A stretch of DNA of 7,653 nt from Actinomycetes bacterium (GTDB lineage Bacteria > Actinomycetota > Acidimicrobiia > Acidimicrobiales > RAAP-2), in NCBI GenBank assembly GCA_021781315.1, contig JAJXXB010000100.1:1-7653 (forward strand). Direction: 5' to 3'. A program made the position numbers and the translations under genes. Positions 1 to 6,607 of the stretch are shown piece by piece; positions within the stretch are counted from its first letter, which is position 1; every line of letters begins with the position of its first letter. Below the pieces are notes generated by a model that was not told where the DNA came from, searched no databases, and was given only the letters and a program-made list of their open reading frames with translations.

Positions 1-1
1 G

Positions 2-340
2 TCGGGCCGCGCCTTTGGCAACCGCTTCACCTTCCTCTGGCCGACGGCGAAGATCGCCGTCATGGGTCCCAAGCAGATCGCCGGCGTGATGAGCCAGGTG
101 CGCCGCGCCGCCGCCGAGCGCAAGGGCGAGGCCTTCGACGAGGACGAGGACGCCAAGGTCGTCGCGATGGTCGAAGAGACCCAGGAGCAGGGATCCCTCG
201 CCCTGGTCGCCACGGGCGCGGTGAGCGACGACGGCATCATCGACCCGCGCGACACTCGCACGGTCCTCGGACTGTGCCTCTCGGTGGTGCGCTCCAAGCC
301 CATCGAGGGCGCGTCATCCTTCGGGGTCTTTCGCCTATGA
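2..340 (+). CDS. Acyl-CoA carboxylase carboxyltransferase (beta) subunit, C-terminal fragment
   Basis: The last 112 residues of a carboxyltransferase beta subunit are visible; the gene starts left of the window. The subunit moves a carboxyl group from carboxybiotin to an acyl-CoA in the cytoplasm. The fragment opens with SGRAFGNRF, then FLWPTAKIAVMG, then DDGIIDPRDTRTVLGL, and ends in FGVFRL. This matches the C-terminal CT domain of methylcrotonyl-CoA and geranyl-CoA carboxylase beta subunits (LiuB/AtuC type), where the order GRAY-RF-WP-ARI-VMG, DDGIIDP-DTR-VLGL and a final GVFR(M/L) is typical. An acidic stretch (FDEDEDAK) lies in the middle. The stop codon overlaps the ATG of the biotin carboxylase gene by four bases, as expected for partner subunits. 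The substrate pocket residues that separate methylcrotonyl from geranyl specificity lie upstream of the window, so the substrate is undecided. Confidence 0.93.
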   Translation, partial: SGRAFGNRFTFLWPTAKIAVMGPKQIAGVMSQVRRAAAERKGEAFDEDEDAKVVAMVEETQEQGSLALVATGAVSDDGIIDPRDTRTVLGLCLSVVRSKPIEGASSFGVFRL

Positions 341-2262
341 GTTTCGACACCCTGCTCATCGCCAATCGCGGCGAGATCGCCCGGCGCGTGGCGCGGGCCG
401 GGCGCGAGATGGGCCTGCGCGTGATCGGCGTCTACGTCGAGGCCGACGCGAACGAGCCCTTCGTCGCCGACTGCGACGAGGCCGTCTTGCTCGAGACCTC
501 GTACCTGGACGGTGCCGCGATCATCGGCGCCGCGCGCGCGAGTGGCGCGCAGGCGATCCATCCCGGCTACGGGTTCCTTTCGGAGAATGCGCTCTTCGCC
601 ACCATGGTCGAAGAGGCCGGGCTCACCTGGGTGGGTCCGCCGGCGCGCGTCATTCGCGCGATGGGCGACAAGATCGCGGCCAAGGCGCTCGCGCGCGAGG
701 CCGGCGTGGCGGTGCTGCTCTCGAGCGACGATCCCGCGGCGGCCGAGCACGTTGGCTATCCCCTATTGATCAAGGCGGCGGCCGGCGGCGGCGGCAAGGG
801 CATGCGCGTCGTCACGCGCCGCGAGGACCTCGATGACGCGGTGGCGGCCGCGCGGCGCGAGGCCGCGAGCGCCTTCGGGGACGACCGGGTCTTCGTCGAG
901 CGATATGTCGCCGCGTCGCGACACGTCGAGATCCAGATCGTCGGCGATCACTTCGGCAACCTCATCCACCTGGGCGAGCGCGAGTGCTCGATCCAGCGCC
1001 GCCACCAGAAGCTCGTCGAGGAGTCGCCCTCGAGTGCCGTCACCGCACCAATGCGCGCGGCGATGGGCGAGGCGGCCCTCAACCTCGCGCGGGCCATCAA
1101 CTACCACTCGGTGGGCACCGTCGAGTTCCTCGTCGACGACGACACCCGCGACTTCTTCTTCCTCGAGGTGAACACCCGCCTGCAGGTCGAGCATCCGGTG
1201 ACCGAGGAGGTGACCGGCATCGACCTGGTACGCACGCAGTTGCGCATCGCGGCCGGCGAGCCGCTCGAGATGACCCAAGACGACGTCGTGAGCCGCGGAC
1301 ACGCCATCGAGGTGCGCCTGTGCGCCGAGGACCCGACCAACGGCTTCCTGCCCGCGACGGGCACCATCACCGCCTTCGAGCCCGCGCCGTTCCCGCCGGT
1401 ACGCATCGAGTCCGGCGTCGACGTCGGCTCGCGCGTCAGCGTCTCCTTCGACCCCCTGCTGGCCAAGATCATCGCGGTGGGACCCACGCGCGTCGAGGCG
1501 GCCGCGACCCTGGCGCGCGCCCTCGAGGGGCTTCACCTGGGCGGCGTGACGACCAATCGCGACTTTCTCGCCGCGACCCTGCGCCACGAGGGCTTCCTCG
1601 CCGGGGACACGACCACTGACTTCATCGCGCGCTACGAACCGTCGCGCGAGCTCGTGCTCGACGAGGACGAGACGGCCTTCGCCACGGCCGCGGCCGCGCT
1701 CTGGCTCCAGGCGAGGAATCGCGCGAGCGCACCCGTGCTCGACTTCGTGGAGAGCGGCTGGCGCAACGCGCGCCTGCCGCGCGAGAGCGTGACCCTGCGC
1801 CGCCACGGGGACCACGTCGTGACCTACCGACGCCGCCGCGACGGCGCCTTCGACGTGGGCGAGGGCCTCGCGCGCGTGCGCGCCTGGAGCGAACGCGCCA
1901 TCGACCTCGAGTTCAACGGCCGACGCGCGAACGTGCGCATCACCCCCGACGGCGACTCCCTCCACGTCCAGGTCCGCCGCGGCACCGCGACTTTCCAGGT
2001 GGTGCCGCGCTTCGTCGTGCCCGGAGCCGAGGAGGTCCACGGCGGACTCGTGGCGCCGATGCCCGGCGTGGTGCTGGCGGTGCGCGCCGAGGTCGGCCAG
2101 CGCGTGCGAGCCGGTGAGACCCTCGTGGTGCTCGAGGCGATGAAGATGGAGCACGTGATCACCGCGCCGCACGACTGCGTCGTCACCGACGTCTTCGTCG
2201 CGCCCTCCCAGCAGGTCGACCGCGGCGCCACCCTGCTCGCCGTGAGCGAGGCCGACGCGTGA
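337..2262 (+). CDS. Acyl-CoA carboxylase alpha subunit (biotin carboxylase + biotin carrier; LiuD/AtuF-like)
   Basis: A 641-residue subunit that carboxylates biotin with ATP and bicarbonate and carries it to the beta subunit. Biotin carboxylase domain, about 1-445: start LLIANRGEIARRV, glycine-rich ATP loop AAAGGGGKGM (147-156), RRHQKLVEE with K225, EVNTRLQVEHPVTE (277-290) containing E277, N279, R281 and E285, then R327 in HAIEVRLCAED, and GFLPATGTI. These match the catalytic residues of E. coli AccC. Residues about 450-565 are poorly conserved and sit where the BT linker domain of MCC/PCC alpha subunits lies. The biotinyl domain (about 568-641) has EAMKM with the biotinylated lysine K603, 38 residues from the end. 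Length fits LiuD/AtuF (about 650). The ATG at 337 was chosen over the GTG at 274 because the protein family begins here and it makes an ATGA overlap with the previous stop. A GGGG at 323-326 is a weak ribosome site. Complete and apparently active; acyl-CoA substrate unknown. Confidence 0.97.
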   Translation: MSFDTLLIANRGEIARRVARAGREMGLRVIGVYVEADANEPFVADCDEAVLLETSYLDGAAIIGAARASGAQAIHPGYGFLSENALFATMVEEAGLTWVGPPARVIRAMGDKIAAKALAREAGVAVLLSSDDPAAAEHVGYPLLIKAAAGGGGKGMRVVTRREDLDDAVAAARREAASAFGDDRVFVERYVAASRHVEIQIVGDHFGNLIHLGERECSIQRRHQKLVEESPSSAVTAPMRAAMGEAALNLARAINYHSVGTVEFLVDDDTRDFFFLEVNTRLQVEHPVTEEVTGIDLVRTQLRIAAGEPLEMTQDDVVSRGHAIEVRLCAEDPTNGFLPATGTITAFEPAPFPPVRIESGVDVGSRVSVSFDPLLAKIIAVGPTRVEAAATLARALEGLHLGGVTTNRDFLAATLRHEGFLAGDTTTDFIARYEPSRELVLDEDETAFATAAAALWLQARNRASAPVLDFVESGWRNARLPRESVTLRRHGDHVVTYRRRRDGAFDVGEGLARVRAWSERAIDLEFNGRRANVRITPDGDSLHVQVRRGTATFQVVPRFVVPGAEEVHGGLVAPMPGVVLAVRAEVGQRVRAGETLVVLEAMKMEHVITAPHDCVVTDVFVAPSQQVDRGATLLAVSEADA

Positions 2263-4013
2263 GCGAGCCCATCCGCGTCGCCAACTGCTCGGGCTTCTAC
2301 GGCGATCGCCTCAGCGCGGCGGCCGAGATGGTCGAGGGTGGTCCCATCGACGTCCTGACCGGTGACTGGCTGGCCGAGCTGACGATGCTCATCCTCGCGC
2401 GCACCCGCGCGAAGAGCCCCGGCGCGGGCTACGCGCGCAGCTTTCTCACCCAGATGGAGGGCGTGCTGGGACCCTGCCTGGATCGCGGCATCAAGGTCGT
2501 CTCCAACGCCGGCGGCCTCGACCCCGACCACCTCGCCGAGGAGGTCGCGGCCCTGGCGGCGCGCCTCGGACTCTCGGCGCGGGTGGCCTACGTGAGCGGC
2601 GACGACCTGCTCAGCCGCCTCGACGACTTCGACGCGGCCGGAATGCCGCTCGCCCACTTCGAGACGGGCGAGCCCATCGCTCGCGCCGACTTCGTCTCGG
2701 CCAACGCCTATCTGGGTTGCTTCGGCATCGTCGAGGCGTTGAACCAAGGCGCCGACGTGGTGATCACCGGGCGGGTCACCGACGCCGCCGTGGTGTGCGG
2801 TCCGGCGGCCTGGCACCACGGCTGGGCGCGCGACGACTTCGACGCCCTCGCGGGGGCCGTCGTCGCGGGTCACGTCATCGAGTGCGGCGCCCAGGTGACC
2901 GGGGGCAACTACTCGTTCTTCACCGAGATCGCCGACATGTCCCACGTGGGTTTCCCCTGGGCCGAGATCGCGGCGGACGGATCGTGCGTCGTCGGCAAGC
3001 ACGACGGCACCGGCGGCGAGGTCTCCATCGGCACGGTGACGTCCCAGCTCCTCTACGAGATCGGCGGACCGCGCTACTACGGTCCCGACGTGACGGCGCG
3101 CTTCGACACGATTCGCCTCGCTCAGGTGGGGCGCGATCGCGTCGCGATCTCGGGCGTGCGCGGTGAGGCGCCCCCGTCGACGTTGAAGGTCGCCATGAAC
3201 AAGCTCGGCGGGTACCGACAAGACCTCACGGTGGCCCTCACGGGACTCGACATCGAGGAGAAGGCCGCCCTCGTCGAACGGGCCTTCTGGGAGCAGTCCC
3301 CGGTCGCCAAGGCGGACATCGCGAGCGTCACCACCCGCGTCTATCGCACCGACAAGGTCGACCCGCCGACGAACGAAGAGGCGGTCGCGCTGTGGCGACT
3401 GACCCTAAAGGACCCCGACGAGAACAAGGTCGGCCGCGCGGTCGCCAACGCCGCCGTCGAGATCGCGCTCGCCACGACCCCGGGCTTCTTCAGCCTGGGC
3501 GGCATGCCCGGACCCGCGCGACCCTTCGGCGTCTACGTGCCCGCGCGCGTGCCGGCCGACCTCGTGCCCCAGTTCGTTCGCGTTCTCGACGGGCCCACCC
3601 GCGTGATCGACTCGGTCGCCCCGCCCGGACCCACCGACATCGCCGTCGACGTGCCCGCGCCCGCGGCCCCGCCCACCGGCGCCACGCGCCGCGTGCCACT
3701 CGGGCGACTCGTGGGGGCGCGATCGGGTGACAAGGGCGGCCACGCCAACCTTGGCGTCTTCGCGCGCGGCGACGCCGCGTTCGACTGGCTCGACGACTTC
3801 CTCAGCGTCGAGCGCCTGCGTGAGCTGCTGCCCGAGACCCGCGAGCTCGAGATCGAGCGCTTCCGCTTCCCGGCCCTTCGCTCGCTCAACTTCCTGATCC
3901 ACGATCTGCTCGACGAGGGCGTCGCCGCCTCGTCGCGCCAGGACGCCCAGGCCAAGGGGCTCGGCGAGTGGCTGCGCGCCCGTGTCGTCGACGTGCCCGA
4001 GGTCCTGCTGTGA
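2259..4013 (+). CDS. AtuA-family protein (DUF1446) with fused C-terminal AtuA-like domain
   Basis: A 584-residue protein of the acyclic terpene utilization AtuA family. AtuA is required for citronellol/geraniol catabolism in Pseudomonas, but its reaction is not known to me. The large N-terminal domain (about 5-445) has the family landmarks ANCSGFYGDR, DVLTGDWLAELTM, KVVSNAGGLDP, YVSGDDL, ANAYLGCFGIVEAL, GADVVITGRVTDAA, GHVIECGAQVTGGN and GKHDGTGG. A proline/alanine-rich linker (about 453-476) leads to a second domain (about 478-582) starting VPLGRLVGARSGDKGGHANLG, the small domain that in some genomes is a separate gene. There is no signal peptide or membrane segment, so it is cytoplasmic. 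The GTG start overlaps the upstream TGA (GTGA) and has GAGG at 2248-2251, seven bases ahead. Its place directly after the carboxylase genes suggests it handles the same CoA-linked intermediates; this is inference. Family call is firm, function is not. Confidence 0.93.
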   Translation: MSEPIRVANCSGFYGDRLSAAAEMVEGGPIDVLTGDWLAELTMLILARTRAKSPGAGYARSFLTQMEGVLGPCLDRGIKVVSNAGGLDPDHLAEEVAALAARLGLSARVAYVSGDDLLSRLDDFDAAGMPLAHFETGEPIARADFVSANAYLGCFGIVEALNQGADVVITGRVTDAAVVCGPAAWHHGWARDDFDALAGAVVAGHVIECGAQVTGGNYSFFTEIADMSHVGFPWAEIAADGSCVVGKHDGTGGEVSIGTVTSQLLYEIGGPRYYGPDVTARFDTIRLAQVGRDRVAISGVRGEAPPSTLKVAMNKLGGYRQDLTVALTGLDIEEKAALVERAFWEQSPVAKADIASVTTRVYRTDKVDPPTNEEAVALWRLTLKDPDENKVGRAVANAAVEIALATTPGFFSLGGMPGPARPFGVYVPARVPADLVPQFVRVLDGPTRVIDSVAPPGPTDIAVDVPAPAAPPTGATRRVPLGRLVGARSGDKGGHANLGVFARGDAAFDWLDDFLSVERLRELLPETRELEIERFRFPALRSLNFLIHDLLDEGVAASSRQDAQAKGLGEWLRARVVDVPEVLL

Positions 4014-4798
4014 GCGACCTCGACCAACTCGCGCGCGACCTCGCCGACGAGCAGGCAGCCCTTGACACGCTGGTCGCCGGACTCGACGCGGCCGACTGGC
4101 GCCGCGACACACCCGCGCGCGGTTGGACCGTGCGCGACCAGATCGCCCACCTCGCCTTCTTCGACGCGGCCGCCGCGCAGGCGATCACCGACCCCGCGGC
4201 CTTCCTGGTGGCCCGCGACGAACTGGTGCGCGCGGCCTTCGCCGAGGGCGTCGACGAGTTCACGCTCCACGCGCTACGCGAGGTGTCCCCCGCGCAGGTC
4301 CTCGCCGCCTGGCGGAAGAACCGCGCGACGCTGATCGCGGCGGCGAGCCGTCTCTCGCACGAGTCGCGCGTCCCCTGGTACGGGCCGGACATGAGTGGGC
4401 GGTCTTTTCTCACCGCGCGCCTGATGGAGACCTGGGCCCACGGCGTGGACGTCGCCGACGCGCTCGGCGCCGCTCTGAGTGAGTCGTCGCGCCTCGCTCA
4501 CATCGTGCGCCTCGGCGTGATCACACGAGACTGGTCCTACCGGGTGCGTGGCGAGTCGTCCCCAGAGGTCTCGATCGCCGTGCGCCTCGAGGGACCCGAC
4601 GCCACCTACGAGCATGGACCCAGCGACGCCGACGAGGTCATCACCGGCCCGGCGCTCGACTTCTGCCTGGTCGTTACCCAACGTCGCCATGTGGACGACA
4701 CGTCTCTCGTCACCGGCGAGTGGGGCCGGCACTGGATGTTGCGCGCCCAGGCCTTCGCCGGCGGCCCGACGACCGGTCCCGCACCGAGGTCGACGTGA
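4010..4798 (+). CDS. TIGR03084-family DinB/MDMPI-like metal-binding protein
   Basis: A 262-residue protein of the actinobacterial TIGR03084 family, related in its N-terminal half to mycothiol-dependent maleylpyruvate isomerase (MDMPI_N, DinB-like four-helix bundle). Seen: GWTVRDQIAHLAFFD (38-52) with H47, and METWAHGVDVADALG (139-153) with E140 and H144. The H...E-x3-H pattern matches the metal-binding triad of MDMPI/DinB proteins. The C-terminal part contains DFCLVVTQRRHVDD and a closing RAQAFAGGP, typical of this family. No signal peptide or membrane segment. The GTG start at 4010 gives a GTGA overlap with the AtuA-like gene and has GAGG at 3999-4002, seven bases away; the ATG at 3968 would add 14 residues that look like read-through of the previous gene. 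Reaction unknown: a metal- and possibly thiol-dependent isomerase or transferase acting in the same pathway is an inference. Confidence 0.9.
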   Translation: MSDLDQLARDLADEQAALDTLVAGLDAADWRRDTPARGWTVRDQIAHLAFFDAAAAQAITDPAAFLVARDELVRAAFAEGVDEFTLHALREVSPAQVLAAWRKNRATLIAAASRLSHESRVPWYGPDMSGRSFLTARLMETWAHGVDVADALGAALSESSRLAHIVRLGVITRDWSYRVRGESSPEVSIAVRLEGPDATYEHGPSDADEVITGPALDFCLVVTQRRHVDDTSLVTGEWGRHWMLRAQAFAGGPTTGPAPRST

Positions 4799-5556
4799 GC
4801 GTGATCGAAACGACGTCGGACGGTGGGGTCGTCACCCTTCGCCTGGTCGACGTCGAGCGGCGCAACGCGCTCAGCGCGGCCATGCTGCGCGAACTGGTCA
4901 GCGCGATCGACGCCGCCGAGGCCGACGCGGCGAGCCGCGTGGTCGTTCTCACCAACGCGGGCACCACCTTCTGCGCCGGGGCGGACCTGCGCGAACGCGT
5001 CGACGGCCTGCCCACGCCACGCCTCGACGAACTCTTCGTGCGCATCGCCCGTTCGCGTCTGGTCTTCGTCGGTCGCATCGACGGGCACTGCGTGGCCGGC
5101 GGCGTCGGGCTCGCCGCGGCACTCGACCTCTCCATCGCGCGCGAGGACGTCACCTTCGGCTTCTCCGAAGTGCGTCTCGGACTCGCGCCGGCCATCATCT
5201 CCGTGGTGTGCCTCGCCAAGATGCGCGACGCCGACGCGCGCAGCGCCATGCTGCGGGGAAACCGCTTCGATGCCCGCGAGGCCGCGCGGATCGGCCTGGT
5301 CACGAGCGCGGTGCCCGCGGGCGAACTCGACGCGGCGCTAGCGAGCGTGCTGAGCGACCTTCTCGCCGGCGAGCCGCACGCGCTCGCTGAGACGAAGGAG
5401 TTGCTGCGCCGCGTGCCCCAGATGGAACCCGACGACGCGTATCGCTTCGCCAGCGACATCTCGACGCGCCTGTTCGCCTCGGACGCAGCCCGCGAGGGCA
5501 TGAGCGCTTTTCTCGAGAAGCGATCGCCGCGCTGGATGTCGCACGACGACCACTGA
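4795..5556 (+). CDS. Enoyl-CoA hydratase/isomerase family protein (LiuC/AtuE-like)
   Basis: A 253-residue crotonase-fold protein, usual length for the family. Seen: GVVTLRLVDVERRNALSAAML near the start, the oxyanion segment FCAGADLRE (59-67), the second oxyanion segment DGHCVAGGVGLAAALDLSIA (96-115), FGFSEVRLGLAPAIIS (121-136), RFDAREAARIGLV and a C-terminal helix with AFLEKRSPRW. Aligned with rat enoyl-CoA hydratase, E164 is kept as E125, but the position of E144 is glycine (G105). From memory the GGVGL pattern also occurs in LiuC-type methylglutaconyl-CoA hydratases, so the protein need not be inactive. It could hydrate the glutaconyl-CoA-type product of the carboxylase, or act as an isomerase. 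The GTG start at 4795 makes a GTGA overlap and has GAGG at 4786-4789, five bases ahead; the ATG at 4720 would lie 79 bases inside the previous gene. Last gene of the plus-strand operon. Confidence 0.92.
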   Translation: MSVIETTSDGGVVTLRLVDVERRNALSAAMLRELVSAIDAAEADAASRVVVLTNAGTTFCAGADLRERVDGLPTPRLDELFVRIARSRLVFVGRIDGHCVAGGVGLAAALDLSIAREDVTFGFSEVRLGLAPAIISVVCLAKMRDADARSAMLRGNRFDAREAARIGLVTSAVPAGELDAALASVLSDLLAGEPHALAETKELLRRVPQMEPDDAYRFASDISTRLFASDAAREGMSAFLEKRSPRWMSHDDH

Positions 5557-5608
5557 CGTGCCGAAGACGACAACGACCACGACGTCGTCGCCGTAGAGGG
5601 CCACTGAC

Positions 5609-5908
5609 CTAGACGCCGTCGAGCAAATCGCGCAAGGCGGCGGCGTAGTCATCGAGAGCCGTACGACCCCTCGTAGTCACGCGCACCGTAGTCAGCGACG
5701 AGGAACCCGCGCCCGACTTCTCGACATCCACATAGGACGCCTCCTCGAGCTTGCGCAAGTGAGTGATCAGGTTCCCCGGGGTGAGCCCTATCAGTTCTTG
5801 AAGCCGGGCGAAGGAGAGCGCGTCGCCCTCCGGCAGGCTCGCGAGTGTCGCCATGATTCGAAGTCGAGCGGGAACGTGGATTAACGGGTTGAGACTGTCT
5901 GAGGTCAT
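5609..5908 (-). CDS. Small winged-helix transcriptional regulator (MarR/ArsR-like, HTH_27 type)
   Basis: A 99-residue DNA-binding protein consisting of little more than one winged-helix domain. Seen: LIHVPARLRIMATLAS (9-24) as the first helix, LSFARLQELIGLTP (31-44) as the first HTH helix, GNLITHLRKLEEASYV (45-60) as the recognition helix, a wing with DVEKSGAGSSSLTTVRVT (61-78), and a closing helix RTALDDYAAALRDLL. The closest family I recognise is the winged-helix DNA-binding domain Pfam calls HTH_27, whose members are about 100 residues and bind as dimers. There is no ligand domain and no cysteine, so metal or redox sensing is unlikely. It follows the membrane protein gene by nine bases and shares its promoter. 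The ribosome site is weak (GAG only two bases from ATG), suggesting coupling to the upstream gene. Its likely targets are the inverted repeats at 6589-6629. The gene converges on the catabolic operon with a 52-base gap. Confidence 0.87.
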   Translation of the reverse strand: MTSDSLNPLIHVPARLRIMATLASLPEGDALSFARLQELIGLTPGNLITHLRKLEEASYVDVEKSGAGSSSLTTVRVTTRGRTALDDYAAALRDLLDGV

Positions 5909-5917
5909 GACTCGGCG

Positions 5918-6574
5918 CTACGCACGGTCCTTCGCGACCTGATACCCCGCCAGAACGAAGAGCACCACGGCGATCCCGACGCCCGACACCAACCAGGCCA
6001 CGCGGGGCCCCGCGAAGGCTCCCGCGAGCCCGACGGCGATCAGCGCCGCCGCAAAGAGGAGTGTGCGAATCTCCTCGCGCACGACGCCGAGGGTGAGAAA
6101 GACGGTCCCCGCGAAGAGCCACGGCACGCTCGCCGGGTAGACACCGTAGACGATCGCGTGACTGGCGCCGGCGTGATAGAGAGCGCCCTGGAACACGGAG
6201 TAGGCGACGAGTATCGCGAGGTACCACATGCGATAGGCACGACTCGTCGCCGAGTCGCCGCTCACACCCCTCGTCGCCCGGCGAATCACCAGCGTCGACA
6301 CCACGATCCACACCACGATTCCCCCGTACATCACGGCGAGCGCCACCCCGCTCGGTCCGACGTAGGGGTTCTGGGCGTGCACGGACCACCAGACGACCCC
6401 GTAGGCGCCGAGGAAGATCAGCGCGCCCAGCGCGAGGAGATACGGCGGCCACACCTCAAACTGACGTCGTGCGCGCATCGTCGCCTCGCGCAAGAGAGCT
6501 TTCGCGTCACTCGCGCTGAGATCTCGACCGCCGTCACTGGGCGACGGCGCGGGACGGTCGGACCCTGACTCCAT
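5918..6574 (-). CDS. Six-helix integral membrane protein of unknown function
   Basis: I do not recognise a named family. The 218-residue product has a polar N-terminal tail (1-42, acidic then basic, with AKALLREATMRARRQFE) followed by about six hydrophobic segments near residues 44-66, 75-97, 115-135, 147-165, 170-188 and 191-212. It ends in a short basic tail (QVAKDRA). No signal peptide, transporter motif or catalytic motif is visible. Charged loops IRRATRGVSGDSATSRAYR and VREEIR suggest cytoplasmic stretches between helices 2-3 and 4-5. The start at 6574 is preferred to a GTG at 6601 because a clear AAGGGAG ribosome site lies five bases ahead of it and the longer form would run through the operator. 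It is the first gene of a two-gene unit with the winged-helix regulator. Small membrane protein/regulator pairs of this kind are common in actinobacteria, and the signal is usually unknown. Confidence 0.8.
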   Translation of the reverse strand: MESGSDRPAPSPSDGGRDLSASDAKALLREATMRARRQFEVWPPYLLALGALIFLGAYGVVWWSVHAQNPYVGPSGVALAVMYGGIVVWIVVSTLVIRRATRGVSGDSATSRAYRMWYLAILVAYSVFQGALYHAGASHAIVYGVYPASVPWLFAGTVFLTLGVVREEIRTLLFAAALIAVGLAGAFAGPRVAWLVSGVGIAVVLFVLAGYQVAKDRA

Positions 6575-6579
6575 GACGA

Positions 6580-6586
6580 CTCCCTT
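6580..6586 (-). promoter_or_regulatory. Ribosome binding site of the membrane protein gene
   Basis: Read on the minus strand this is AAGGGAG, five bases before the ATG at 6574. It is the strongest Shine-Dalgarno match in the window and decides that start. Confidence 0.75.
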
Positions 6587-6588
6587 CA

Positions 6589-6607
6589 AACTTTGCAGCA
6601 CAAAGTT
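6589..6607. promoter_or_regulatory. Operator-like inverted repeat 1
   Basis: A perfect inverted repeat, AACTTTG - 5 bases - CAAAGTT, just upstream of the membrane protein ribosome site. It covers the predicted -10 box and transcription start. It shares the half-site ACTTTG with repeat 2. It is the probable binding site for a dimer of the winged-helix regulator encoded in the same unit; binding is inferred, the repeat is seen directly. Confidence 0.65.

Noticed and set aside
274..336. Upstream extension of the biotin carboxylase to a GTG at 274
   Set aside because: The added 21 residues overlap the beta subunit and do not resemble the family N-terminus; the ATG at 337 forms the ATGA overlap.
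763..2172. Long open frame of 469 codons on the minus strand, antisense to the carboxylase alpha gene
   Set aside because: It is opposite a gene with an unbroken set of family motifs. The antisense product is a low-complexity R/A/G/H/D-rich sequence with no domain, as expected from GC-rich codon usage.
3135..3149. Perfect odd palindrome GATCGCG-T-CGCGATC inside the AtuA-like gene
   Set aside because: It lies in normal coding sequence (GRDRVAISG) and is made of common GC-rich codons; chance is the simplest reading.
1824..3221. Long open frame of 465 codons on the minus strand across the carboxylase/AtuA junction
   Set aside because: Same reasoning: it spans two well-supported genes on the other strand and has no recognisable motif.
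5566..5589. GACGAC...GTCGTC inverted repeat in the convergent gap between the crotonase and regulator genes, as a bidirectional terminator
   Set aside because: The stem is only 6 bp with a 12-base loop and no T-tract on either side; too weak to annotate.
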